A stretch of DNA of 51,110 nucleotides from Paracamarosporium sp. OC-R06-R3. Taxonomy: Eukaryota > Ascomycota > Dothideomycetes > Pleosporales > Didymosphaeriaceae. Of the stretch, positions 11,857-23,136 are shown in pieces. A model generated the notes under the pieces. The model saw only the letters and a program-made list of their open reading frames with translations, did no database searches and was not told the DNA's origin. The position numbers and the translations under genes are program-made. Position 1 is the stretch's first letter. Each line of letters starts with the position of its first letter. The stretch lies in contig JACVRA010000627.1 in NCBI GenBank assembly GCA_019828545.1, positions 1 through 51,110 on the forward strand, in the 5' to 3' direction.

Positions 11857-14800
11857 ATGGAAGTCTTTATGAGAAACCTACCACCGGACTTGACGGATCA
11901 TGAACTGCGGAAGCATCTGGCGCTTTTGATCAAGACGTTGCACGTCACGGATTGGACTTGTCAAAAGGCGCGAAAGAAGCCCTTCGGAAGCGTCACCTTC
12001 TTGCGCTATAGAGATGGTGAACAATTCTTACAGCGATTCGGACAAGAAACCATGTCCTCTGGAAGGTATTCCATACCCCAAACTAGAGCTCGCATGAAAA
12101 TTCTAGACAAATACGTCTACTGCACGCCTAGCAAAAATCCCCTAGATCCTTACCTCTTGAAGTCCCTTGAAAAATTAGCAGAGGATCGACGGGCAGCGAA
12201 AGAGTGAGTTGTACACTCTTGACTCAGATGTTGGCTCACATGTTTAGTCTCCCGTTTTCGGCAGAAGACGCTAAAGTCGTGTTCAGTGCGCAGTCATTGT
12301 CTTGCGGACTATACGAATATGTGGATAACGAACTCGTATACTCTCCAGAAATGGATTGGGTATTCAAGTGGGGAATTGCAAAGTTTGTGAAGAAGGCATT
12401 GATCCTTGAATTTGACAGTGCATACGGCCAGATGAGAGCTGAGATACCGTACCGGACTGTAGAGAGCATAATTGCCACTTCACGGCATCCTGCGCTCATA
12501 CTGACACTGTGGGAGACACCTCGTTTCTTCCAAAATGATGAATTGATGCAGGCATTTGCTGCGATGCTCCAAAGAGGCGGCCCAAAGAAAAATACAACTA
12601 CGAAAATGCGGCTTACGGGACTTCCAAATAGCGTCTCGTCGCATCAGAAGATCATTGGACAAGCACTAATCTACCGCATCTGCGTTTCTCCGGCCGACTT
12701 CTATGTATTGTCAAATCAGTTGATCCAGCGAGAGGTGCTCACCGTAATCCGACATGAGCTTACTGTATTACCTTCTCACGCACGCATCAGTCTGAAGAAC
12801 GGATTCGATCGTCTAGCCCTGACCATCCACGCAATGTCATATACCATTCCGTTTGCGGTCCTGTTCCAATTAGAGGCTTTGGCAAAGAATGGATATCTGC
12901 CACCTTGGACTGTCCAAAAGCTTCTGTACAAGATCAGTGGGCGGATTCAGGAGGTACATGACTCTAAGGTGAAGAAATCTCAGAAAGTAGGGAATCTATA
13001 GCACCTGGGAATGCTCAGTGACTCACATGAATTGAACAGAAAACCACCATTTCGGCCGAAGCTGTCCGGAAGCTACTCTCTCAGATACCGTTTCCAGGTA
13101 TTGATATTAATGCATCGACCTTCGACACTGAGGAGATATGGCGCTATCTCGAAGGAAACGAGCAAGAGATACAGAATGGTCTTCACAAGGAACTCATAAC
13201 CGTACGGAACCCTCTCTGTTCGCATCAATGGATCCAGCTATTGACATGGTTTAGGAACGAGGACGAGAGAACCTCACCATGATCCACAAAGTGAACGTTA
13301 CCCCCACAGGCATAACACTCCATGGCCCCGACCCTGAAGCAAAGAATCGAATCTTGCGTCGCTTTCCAAAACATACTGAGTATTTCATACGGGTACAATT
13401 CTGCGACGAAGACGGGTCGGACCTACAATATAACTCCCGAGTCTCGAACGAAGATATCTACAAGAGATTTAAAGAAATCATGATGAAAGGTATCGCAATC
13501 TGTGGAAGAGTTTATGGTTTCCTGGGGTACTCTCATTCCTCCTTGCGGGGCCACTCGGCATGGTTCATGGCTCCTTTCATGCGTGATGGCCAGCTAGAGA
13601 CATACTTCACTGTCATACCAGGGATCGGTCACTTCGGTAACATCCGCTCTCCCGCTCGCTGTGCCGCTCGTATTGGCCAAGCATTCTCCGAAACCCCTTT
13701 CGCGATATCGCTTCAGTATAATGACATTGAGCATAATAAGGTGCCAGACATCGAAACAAAAGATGGACGGCATGTCTTCAGCGATGGTGTAGGGACAATA
13801 TCTCGTAAAGCTGTTGAAGCGATCCGGGATTCAATTCCTCGGAGAAAGGGAGCTGCTACATGTTTCCAGATTCGATGGGGTGGGGCCAAAGGCATGCTTG
13901 CATTAGATGATCGCCTTGAAGGTACCACGATGAACGTTCGAGGCTCCATGGTCAAGTTCGAGACCACCGATATCGACAATCTAGAGATTTGTGATTCCGC
14001 CAATAAACCCATTCAGCTGGTACTCAACCGACAGGTACGTTATTGACTTTGATGTAGTTTAGACGTATTTTGAACGCCCACGAACCTGCTGAACAATATG
14101 AAAATCAATCAAGCAAGGCACTAGAATACATTTGCTAATAAATAGACAGATGATAAAGATTTTGGAAGACATGGGATTGCCGGCGGATTGGTTTCTAAAA
14201 CAACAAGCCGCAGCAATGCTCAGGCTACAGCTCGTTACGGCACACATTTCCAATACCACGAGCTTCCTCAAACGCCACAACATAGCTGATCGAATTGGTT
14301 TTCCTCAACTGATCAGGCGCCTGGAATCCATTGGGATTGACTACAGGAGAGATAAATTCATGTGTTCGGTTGTGGAAGCAGCTGTGCTTCGAGAGCTTCG
14401 CCTCATGAAGTATAAGGCTCGGATTCCCATCGAGCAAGGCGTCACACTATTTGGAGTCATGGACGAAACAGGTTATCTCGAGGAGGGCGAAATCTTCGTG
14501 ACATTTGACAAGGCAACCTTCGTTGGTTCTCATACATTGGACCTGGACGACCGTCGAATGCTGATCACGAGATCGCCAGCACTGCATCCAGGCGATGTTC
14601 AGCTCGCTACTAACATCATCCCCCCAGAAACTCACCCACTAAGGGCTTTGAGGAATTGCATCGTATTTTCACAGAAAGGGGTCCGTGATCTTCCGAGTTG
14701 TCTCAGTGGTGGCGACTTGGATGGCGATACATATAGCGTTATCTGGGATAGTGAGGCAGTAGCTGGCTGCCAGAGTGTCTTCACACCAGCAAGCTACCCT

Positions 14801-16006
14801 CGCACCACGCCACTCGATATTGGGCGGACTGTGGAGAAACAGGACATGACCGACTTCTTCATCCAATTCATGGCCACTGATCAGCTCGGTCTTATCGCAA
14901 CCCGACATATGATCTTGGCAGATCAAAAGTCGGCGGGAACAGCGGATCCAGGTATAATCCTTGCCCAAAGATGATACCACGACTTTACTGATATCTTCTA
15001 GACTGTATAGCGCTCGCAGGGTTACACTCCACTGGCGTTGACTATTCTAAAACGGGGATCGCTGTCAACATGAATTCGTTTAGTAGAATCAAGACGAACA
15101 AATACCGGCCTCACTTGTAAGCTGATCTTTTGAATAAGATAAGCTCTTGTATTCATTCTACGTAAAACTAATTGTTTACTAGTCTTGCGCCTGGTGGACT
15201 CATCCACATCAAGGGTAGGACCGAGATTGCGTTTGATGTACCGACGCAGACACGTGAAGATGAAGAGAAGGATGAAGATGATAATCTGGGACCTCAACAT
15301 CTCTACTATCGGTCTGAGAAGATCAATGGGGTTCTATTTGACGCTATCGATGAACGAAAGATCTGGTTCCAGAAAATCAAGGGCAGCAACAAGACTGATG
15401 ACGCTGTATGGGGCGATCTTACGAAGCACATCACTCGTGAATGCCAGATAAACCTCGGAGGGATCATCCCATGGGAGCACCTGATAGACGAGGCTCTTGA
15501 TATCCGTCGCGCGTAAGCCTTACTTCAAACCCAACTTAGTTAACCCAGCTGACAATATGCACAGCTACGAGGACGCTATATACAACGCCACAGGAGACTA
15601 TTCAGGTCATCCAACGCAGCCGCTCACCGAACTGGAAGTATTCACTGGTTCTATCTTCAGCGTCTCTGGCGTACAGACGCGTCGGCAACGCGATCGATCG
15701 CTCCAGCTCAAAGATGAATTCGATCGCATAGCGCGATGGATCGAGAATCTCATACGCAAGCGCACTCCCGCTACTTCTAACAAGCAAGATGGCAACGGCG
15801 ATCTGCCGGAGGACTCGCTCGAGGCTCTTGCATTGAGCATCGCATGCCTGGAGGTCAGCCAGCAGAAAGACAAGAACGGCAGTAGATCCAGGCCCAGGCA
15901 TTCGAAGGACGAGTATCAGAGCTTCAAGATCGTGTCAGCGTGTTGTGCAATCAGGGAGCTGAATGCGGCGACGAAACGAGCAGAGGCAGAAGTGGATGAT
16001 TGGTAG
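11857..16006 (+). CDS. RNA-dependent RNA polymerase of the RNAi pathway (QDE-1/Rdp1 class)
   Basis: Cellular RdRP that turns single-stranded RNA into double-stranded RNA for Dicer. Exons: 11857-12203, 12248-12986, 13040-13201, 13255-14034, 14150-14951, 15002-15116, 15183-15512, 15565-16006, giving 1238 residues with all joins in frame. The first exon looks like a small RRM-type fold (MEVFMRNLPPDLTDHELRKH). The polymerase core begins around VTPTGITLHGP, contains the segment FSDGVGTISRKA, and carries the catalytic SGGDLDGDTYSVIWD near residue 866, the conserved DbDGD metal-binding loop. The fifth intron join restores DCIALAGLHSTGVDYSKTG, a hallmark of the family. The start ATG has an ideal context (GCCACCATGG). 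The second and third introns have weaker donors (GTAGGG, GTACGG), so those borders are less sure. No stop or frameshift interrupts the core, so the enzyme is probably functional. Confidence 0.95.
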
Positions 16007-16779
16007 TGAGTGTCTGCTTTACGACCTGCAGAAGCCTTTGTGGCCTCATGGGAACGCAGGGGCAATGAAGTCGGAGAGTTCCACGAGCTCCTTGGGGTTC
16101 GTTGATTGTTGGTGAACATGTGAGAAACGCCGTTGTTATCCTGGTCACCTAATTTGCAAGTGGGAGACTGAGCTTTCGGCGAGCGGGAACGTGTATCAGA
16201 TACACAGCGGCGAACTTCACGAGTCATGATGGTGTATTGGATGGGGTTGGAACGTGTTTTCGATATTCTACGACTGTATATACTTAACCTTACGGCCTTC
16301 GTGCGGGGTTTTCATAGCAATCACGATGATGACGATCATGATAAAATTCAAGTCATCCAAGCCTGACTTTCTCTAACTAACATCGTCAACTTGACTCCAC
16401 ACATATGAAACAATACGCTTCCTACCTGTTCCGTTCCGTGCTGTGGCGATTCTTCACAACTCATATACCATTTGTCCCCGCTCACACATGGGATACGTTT
16501 GACCCACCGCTTGATGGTGGAGGCGAGCAGTCTTGCTGTAATAGAGCATAACGCCGTATAAGCTCAGGACTCATGTAACCTGAAATCATGACGTGAGTAC
16601 AAGCACACGACGCAGCTTTTCCAAAGCTACCACTCAACCAACCACAAAACCGCAACATCTTCTCACACGAGTGAAGATTTCCTTTCCTAGAGCTGAGTAC
16701 GCTATCTATACATCCAAACAGGGGTATATATATTACACTCTCATCCGTCCCTCTCCATTGTCATTACCATCTCACGTCC
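16007..16779. other. Convergent spacer after the RNA polymerase
   Basis: This is the 3' flank of the RNA polymerase (plus) and of the AIM9-like gene (minus). No gene or clear element is seen; the short open frames lack domains. Confidence 0.5.
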
Positions 16780-16956
16780 CTATCCTCCCAATCTTGGCCT
16801 CCCAATCTTGGCCTCCCAATCCTCTCTCCCCTCCACCGTCTCCTCCTCAAGGTCAACTCTCGCAGTAATATCCTTGAACATCTCCATCGCGAGATCATAC
16901 TTCTCCGCCGCGATCCACCCATCCCGTCCCATACCCATAGTATCATGGAACATCTC
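16780..16956 (-). pseudogene. Out-of-use C-terminal tail of the AIM9-like gene (after early stop)
   Basis: Directly after the TAA at 16959-16957 the same frame stays open for 58 more codons, to a TAG at 16782-16780. The residues look like a real continuation of the phosphotransferase: EMFHDTMGMGRDGWIAAEKY and then a charged helix. Such a Gly-Trp plus helix ending is, from memory, typical for fungal proteins of this family. No splice sites can remove the TAA in frame. It is either a lost tail after a nonsense mutation, a readthrough extension, or a sequencing error. Confidence 0.6.
16784..16821. repeat. 14-base tandem repeat, 2.7 copies
   Basis: The unit CCTCCCAATCTTGG is repeated twice exactly plus ten further bases. 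It overlaps the very end of the readable AIM9-like tail, so repeat slippage may have altered the true C-terminus. Confidence 0.85.
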
Positions 16957-18960
16957 TTATGCATCTGCGGACACGTTCCAGCCATCGACGTACGGGTGGT
17001 GTTCTTCGACTTCGGAGGGGGTGAAGGAGATGGGGCAGGGGGTCGTGGGGTGTGTTTCGGGGAAGTAGCTGTTGGAGGAGCAAGTTAGTTTTTCCCTTCT
17101 TCTCTTTTTGTTGAGCAAGTAGCCTGCGTCGAGAAATCGTGCTAGTCCCAGGAAAGTAGAAGAGCGGAGAGAATACGTACCGGATGACACGGATTAATAA
17201 CTGCCGCAGACTAATAACGTCGTTCTCCCACGTGTTCTCCGCGAAATCTACTACACGTCGCCTATTCACCGCATGCGGGATGTTGATCACCCTGTGGAGA
17301 AAAGGATTTCGCTTCTGTAATATCTCATCGTATGCCTGCGACACGATTGTATTCTCGACCTGGCGCCGCTCCCATCTCTTCTCATGTTCATTCATCGTAT
17401 CATAGTTCTCCGGAAGCTGCGTCTTCATCTCGCCGGAGTGACTAACCAGCGCAGGACGCGTCGCCTGCAGGAACAGCGGGCCAGCCCAGACGTTGTTCCA
17501 GTCTACGACGCTAGTAATCTTGTCGTTTTGGATGAATATGTTGCCTGCCCAGAGGTTGGGGTGCCAGAGTGTTGCGCGGCTTGCTTCTCCCCTGGGTAAG
17601 ACGTATTCTGCGACGTCTTGGAGCTTGAGGTAGTTGGTGATGTGTTTGCTGATGTCGCGCTGCATTGGGGGTTCGACGATTGTGAAGGGGTTTTGGTAGA
17701 AGCCTAGATATAGGTAAGCGGTCAGTAGATAAATTTATGGGAAGGGAATAGGTTCTCACTAACTTTTTTGCGTCCTTGAATCCGCGTAGCGCACCATCCA
17801 TGAGATTTCCCGCCGTGCAATGGCGCGGAGGTAGTCTTGCGGGAGTTTCCCTGGATGCAAGTCAGTACGAATCACGAACTTTGACGGCGCATACTAACAT
17901 GGCCCCCGATCAATATCCATCACCCCCCGTTCGCGATGATAGAAACTCTTTTCCGCAACAGGACCCACAACGAATCGTTTCGCGACATATTCCTTCACGG
18001 ACTCCGGTAGATCGCCCAGCAACTCAGCCTTTTCGCATCCCTCGAATGCATCATCTTTGAAATAAAGATTTCCATACCTGTATAAATCAGCATGTCCTCT
18101 CTCGTCAAAAAGGAAAAAACAAAAGAAAAATAAAAAAAAGGATACACAAACCTCGACAACCAACCTCTCAAAAACTTCTTCTCCATCTCAACCACCTCCT
18201 TCACAATCTTCATCCTCCTATTCCTCTCCATGCCGTCCCAAACCTTCCAAAGCGGCGTTCCCACCGCCTCCCCCATAACAACGTACTCGGCACCAACCTC
18301 ATTCTCCGCACTCGCACTCCAACCCAAAACCTCGGGGACCGGAACACCCAGCACAGACCTAGCCTACACTCATCAGCGCAATCCTCAAACCACGAACCCA
18401 GCCCGAACAAAGCAAAATAAAAACAAGAACCCAACCCCTCCCAACCCATCACAGCACCAGAAAACAAAAAAAAAAACAAAAATCACACATACAAACTCCC
18501 CACTCGCGACCTCCGACAGTACCCCCCGCTTCACATGATCCCCCGCATACTCCCCACCCTTATACATAACCCTCACAAAAACGCTCTTCCCACCATCCAT
18601 TTTCAGTCGAAAAATACGGCTCGAGTTCCCCTCCGCAATCTTCCCCATCGACACGCAGCGCGTTGCGCCTGCGCTTTGCACCGCGATGCGCTTGAGGGCT
18701 GCGACGTTGAAGGCGCGGTGGCGTAGGGGGAGGTGCTGGGATTCGTACCAGAGCCAGCGGCCGGATGTGTAGGTGTAGAAGTGGGTGTGTTTATCGTTGT
18801 TGGGGGGAGGGGGTTGGGTTGTCGTTTGCGGGGTGTGGAGGGTGCGGTGTGGGATGTGTTTTGGGGAATTGATAGATGGGCGGGAGAAAGAGAAATGGGG
18901 GGAGGGAGGCTTTTTTGGGCGGAGACGAGGCATTTGGAGGGGTGTATGTGTGGTTGGCAT
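16957..18960 (-). CDS. AIM9-like phosphotransferase (APH fold), early stop
   Basis: Minus-strand exons: 18960-18493, 18363-18152, 18077-17899, 17850-17764, 17703-17181, 17068-16957; 526 residues. All five introns have GT..AG ends and joins restore family motifs (LSRYGNLYFKDDAFEG; MDIDRGPWKLPQDYLRAI; SFYQNPFTIVEPP). The family is the aminoglycoside-phosphotransferase-like group around yeast Aim9, often mitochondrial; substrates are unknown. The kinase-like core has KMDGGKSVFVRV, the Brenner loop LWHPNLWAGNIFI at 361-373 and VVDW at 381-384. The expected catalytic Asp of HPD is Asn here (AAC, N365), while the metal-binding Asp 383 is kept. The reading frame ends at TAA 16959-16957 although matching sequence goes on for 58 codons. 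The first 80 residues are Pro/Thr/Ser-rich and could include a targeting peptide. It may be a pseudokinase or an early pseudogene. Confidence 0.85.
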
Positions 18961-19430
18961 TGTGTGTGGCGCGTGGTTGGACGCGATGAGGTTAATGGTG
19001 GTGGTTGTGGTGCATTTCCAGGGTTAAAGGTGGTTAGTCGTCAATTGTCGGCATATCGCAGGCTTGCAGCATGAAGTTGAGTTCTCAATGGGTGGGATTG
19101 AACAAAAGGTGGTAAGGTTGAGAGTAGGATGCACAGGACGCGAGGTGAAGGCTTAGGTCATCATTGCTGCTTCCCTGTCACATCTATTACCACATTGGTG
19201 ATGATCAAATCTCGCATATGCGAGCCCCTTGTCTATATCTTGTGATCAAACACGTACACGTAAATGCAATAAAATCGAGCATTCAAATCAAAAACGTAAA
19301 TGCAATATAACAAACATTCAAATCGCAAAGTCTATCTCTACACAGGGTATACTCAACTCATACTCCGACAATCCCACTGCAGCCCTTCAAACCAACCCAA
19401 ACGCCTTCCCACCACCACCACCTCACCCCC
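18961..19430. other. Spacer between HUT1 and the AIM9-like gene
   Basis: Promoter side of the AIM9-like gene and 3' side of HUT1. The part near 19250-19330 has two copies of a TAAATGCAATA motif (about 19261 and 19296). No gene is seen. Confidence 0.5.
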
Positions 19431-20778
19431 CTACAACGCCTTCGCCTTCGCCTTCTCCACCGCCTCCCTCTTCCTCGCCTCAATCTTCGCCTTCTTCTCC
19501 ACCCTCTGATACCACGCCTCGGCACCAATCCCCCCAAACACAAGCCCCACCCCCGCCCACTGCATCCCCGTAACCTGATGCCCAAACACCACGACGCTCG
19601 TAAGCATCGTCAGCATCTTGCGGGTCACCGTAACGGTAACCAGCAGCAGCGAGCTGAAGTGCGCCAGCGTGTGGAAGATGAAGACCTGGCCGACGGCGCC
19701 GCACGCCGCGAAGGCGAGCACGTCCCAGCCGACGGCCGGGTAAGTGGTGACGAAGGCGAGGGCGTCGCCGAGCTCGTTTCCTGCGGTGGGGGAGAGACCT
19801 GCTGCTGCGCCGAGGGGCGACCCCGCGAGGTACGGTGCCGTCAGCAGGTAGCTTGTCGTGAGCAGCGTGCTCATGATGTTCTGCGCGCACATCATCTGGG
19901 GGCCTGAGAAGCCCTTGAAGGAGCTGAAGATCTGGTCTTGGACGGTGTTTGTGAGGCCGTCGAAGAGGAGGTTGATGCTTAGGAGGAAGAGGCCAAGGGC
20001 TTTGGAGGCGTCGGCTGAGACGCCTTTTTTCGCGGCTTTCTTTGCCGTGGATGGGTTGTAGAGCGTGAACATGGCGACGCCGAGAGTTACGCAGATGACG
20101 ACGAGGTACTTGTAGAAGGGGTATCGCTTTTGGAAGATGGTGATGTGGAGGAACATGACGGGGAGGAGCTTGCAGCTCTTCGCCAGGATGAAAGTCACAT
20201 AGTCGATGTGCTTTAAGCTGGCGTATCCGAACGGCGAGGCAAGACTGGATGTAATGGCGATGAGGAGTAGCGGAAAGAGGATTTGTTTCGAAGGGAAGAC
20301 AGGCGGGATTTTCCGGGTGCCGGTCTTAGGGTCGCGCGGGGACGACGCAAAGAGGTAAACGGCGCCAGTACACGCTGCGAAAGCGGACTGAATAGTATTG
20401 AGGAAGATGGAGTACGTGAAGCGCGAGTGATCCGGTCCGTACGTCGTGGTGGTAATCCGCTCCTGGAGATACGCCCAGCTCAAGCTGCGTGTCGCATTAG
20501 CCATCGCTGCCACTGGAGGACTCTCCTCTAACTTACAAACTCGCATAGATGCCGCCCACGCAGATCGCCAATGCCAGCAGCCCAGCCTGCTTCTGCTCCT
20601 CGGGGTCCCTAGCCGCCGATTCAGCCACCTCTTCCAACCGCTTCTCAATCCTCTCTGTGACGCTCTGGCGCCGGCGCGCTAAGCCGTTGGCATTGCCGTT
20701 CTGCGCATGCGTCTCTGGGGCAGCCTGCTTCGACCGCTCCATGTCCTCTCGATCGCTATACTGGTTGGTAATCGTCAT
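19431..20778 (-). CDS. HUT1: UDP-galactose transporter Hut1 (nucleotide-sugar transporter)
   Basis: Multi-pass membrane carrier of the SLC35B1/UAA family in the ER, moving UDP-galactose (in other lineages also ATP/ADP) into the lumen and linked to ER protein folding. Exons on the minus strand: 20778-20537 and 20484-19431; 431 residues. The 52-base intron (GTAAGT..CAG) joins GGIYASF to LSWAYLQERITT, the conserved first membrane segment. A charged N-terminal region of about 60 residues is followed by about eight to ten hydrophobic segments, among them the conserved stretch around YASLKHIDYVTFILAKSCK. The C-terminus is Lys-rich (EKKAKIEARKREAVEKAKAKAL), a cytosolic tail suited to ER retention. 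The first ATG (20778) was chosen; a second in-frame ATG at 20742 is possible. Confidence 0.93.
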
Positions 20779-21170
20779 TGTCCTCGTCTTCGCGCTCACA
20801 ATACCACTTCCCGACTCTCTCTCACTATCCAATACAATCCAGCTCTCTTCTTTTCTCTTCTCTCTTGTCACCACGCCGTACCGTATATCTTCCAAGGTCT
20901 TTACTCTTACTCGACCGAACCAGCAATTTGCAAATCTCACAACCTCAAAGCACTTTGCCAAAAAAACCAAAAGAAAGTAAAAAAAAAAAAGCGTAACAAC
21001 AAGTAGAGCGCAAGCGCAACCCTTATAACGACCTTTTTCGAAAAAGTTACAAGGTGTCATCAAGCTCACGCACGCCCGCCGGGGAACTAATCTAAGCCCG
21101 CCGACCGACCGAGCGCGGCCCGCACGGACCCCACCACACACACACCCCATCAGCCTCCGTCCGCAAAGCC

Positions 21171-21200
21171 CGCTCGGAACGCGGTTCCGAGTTCCGAGCG
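21171..21200. repeat. Perfect 10-base inverted repeat with 10-base spacer
   Basis: CGCTCGGAAC (21171-21180) and its exact reverse complement GTTCCGAGCG (21191-21200) flank a spacer that itself contains GGTTCCGA. So three copies of the TTCCGA core occur in 30 bases, about 400 bases upstream of the HUT1 start. It could be a dyad binding site or a hairpin. Confidence 0.75.
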
Positions 21201-21404
21201 AGCCAAGTGTTGTCGTGGCCTTATATGAGGCTGAGAGCGAGCTCATCTCCTCTTCGTCTGCGCATCGCACGCGAATTAAATTAAATTATCACTACGCGAT
21301 GCAAATATATACACATACACACACAAAAGATTAAACCGCAACAAGCACCAAGACGCATCTCAATATTCTCTCGTAGACATAGCATAGCTAGTTAGGTAGG
21401 TATG

Positions 21405-21481
21405 TAGATAGATAGATAGCGAGGTGACAGGAGAGTGGATGTGTAAGAGAGAGAGGGAGAGAGAGAGAGAGAGAGAGAGAG
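21405..21481. repeat. GATA and GA microsatellites
   Basis: A TAGA/GATA run (21405-21419) and a GA run of about 36 bases with one G interruption (21446-21481). Simple repeats likely to be polymorphic. Confidence 0.85.
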
Positions 21482-22009
21482 TAGGTAGACTATCGTAGTA
21501 TAGAGCCGCACATCGGATCGATCAGTTCCTCGCAGGAGGACACCGAGCAAACATCTTTCTTCTTTCCTTGCACCACGCACAACGCACACCAACTATCCCA
21601 TCCTCAACCCACCGACCGACCGAGCAATCGACCAAAGGAAAACCTGCTCTGATGAAATCCCGTCAGGCGGTCCTGGATATCAACCATAAGTCGTCAAAAT
21701 CGTGACTGAATGAATCACTTCAATCCACTTCAGTTCGCTCAATTTGCACTCAAAGTCTCGAATTAGAAGAAGAGAAAAAAGATGCCCCGGCCATTGGTAT
21801 CCATCAGTAGAGTAGGTAAAAAAAAAAGGGGGGCCCAGTCAGAAAATACTAAGCAAAGCCGTTGCTTTTGGTGCTTTTCCGGCGAGAAGACGCCAACCAG
21901 AAGATGAGGGCGAACAATACAAGGTTCCAGTGTGCTCAGGAAGCGGTCAACGCGCCTTCACCCTTCATCCGCCACGTCAATATCCAGTGGAGCAACATGG
22001 GCGTAGGGT

Positions 22010-23136
22010 CTATTCCGTAGCCTGGCTACGGCGCATCTTTTCGGCCTCTAGGTTCTCATATAGGAGATAAAGTGCCTTCTCATTAGCACCGGCGCTACCG
22101 GTAATCGTGAACATGCGCTCGCCAGTCTCGTCGTGGGGAGCCTTGGCGATCGAAATGCGCGCGCCGGAGCTCTTGCGGATCTCGCTGATCTTGCTACCGC
22201 CGCGGCCAATGATGCAGCCAACCATGTCCGATGGGATGCTGATGTTCTGCGTCTGCATCTCCTCGCCGTCCTCGGTGTGTGTCGGCGGCGGAGGGCGGCT
22301 CGCAGCATCCGATCCAGAACGTCGAGTGTAGGTCGGAGGAGAGTCGCTAAAGTCTGCGCCGTGCCCAGTGCGGTTGTAAGAGCGGCCGCCGCCAGCGCTG
22401 ATGCCATTAGACAAAGGACCAACGCCAGGCTGAACCCTGACGGCAGGGTTGTACAGGACGGTGCCGTAGCCGCGCTCGTGATCATCAATCAAGCACTTGC
22501 CAATCTCCCACACAGCCTTCTCGATGCCCTGCGGGGAACCCTGAACCTCGACGATGCGCTCCGTGGACTGAGGAAGCATCTCCTTCTGCGCGACCATGCG
22601 AACGCCGGAGGCATCCTGGATCTGCTTGATCTTCAGGCCCTGGCGTCCAATGATGGTGCCCATCTGGTTGTGAGAGATGAGCAGGCGGATGGCTGGGCGA
22701 GTTAGCGGAAGTGCACTGTGCAGAGAAGCGGCGCATTGGACGTACGATGAGTGCCGTCGCTACGGAGCAGACCGCCCATGCCCATCTGGGGCGCTCCTTC
22801 GAGCAGGCCCTTTGCGACCAGACCGTATGCCTTTGAGATGCCAGACAGCGGGCCGGTGACGGACAGCACGCGGTCGTGGACGCCCTGGACGACCTTGCTG
22901 ACGCCGGCGCGCACGCCGGTCTCGTCGCGCAGGTCAGCGACATTCTTGCCTGCCTTCCCTATGATGACCCCGGCCTCCTTGGACGAGACAATGGCGCGCA
23001 GGGTGAGCTGCGACTCGGCATACTCTTGCTCGGTGCGCGGCTGCACGTCGCCCTCGTCGTTGATGGCCAGGCGCTGCAGGGAGTCGGCGACGTGGCTGGG
23101 GTCCTGGAGGGCCTGCTGGGACTCGTCTGCAGACAT
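22010..23136 (-). CDS. Triple KH-domain RNA-binding protein (Pbp2/Rnc1/PCBP type)
   Basis: Minus-strand exons 23136-22746 and 22692-22010; 357 residues. The 53-base intron (GTACGT..CAG, CTAAC branch point) joins SDGTH to PIRLLISHNQMG. Three KH domains are visible by their GxxG loops: GVIIGKAGKN in KH1 (about 43-110), GTIIGRQGLK in KH2 (about 131-200) and GCIIGRGGSK in KH3 (about 278-345). This is the poly(C)-binding/Nova layout, with a disordered Gly/Ser/Pro linker between KH2 and KH3. Relatives (yeast Pbp2 and Hek2, fission yeast Rnc1) bind mRNAs and control stability, localisation or translation; which targets apply here cannot be told. The gene appears intact. Confidence 0.94.

Larger units (their letters stand above)
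20779..22009. other. Spacer upstream of HUT1
   Basis: No gene is supported in this 1.2 kb. It holds the HUT1 promoter and the 3' flank of the KH protein gene. Visible elements are an inverted repeat at 21171-21200, a 14-base palindrome CTTTTTCGAAAAAG at 21033-21046, GATA and GA microsatellites at 21405-21481, and an A10-G7 run near 21820. Confidence 0.5.

Noticed and set aside
16957..17070. A short intron that would remove the TAA in the AIM9-like gene
   Set aside because: The only nearby GTACGT donor with any AG gives 30-38 base introns and the wrong phase, and would delete conserved residues.
22133..22705. 190-codon plus-strand frame over the KH gene
   Set aside because: It is the antisense of exon 2 of the KH protein, whose three GxxG motifs establish the minus strand as coding.
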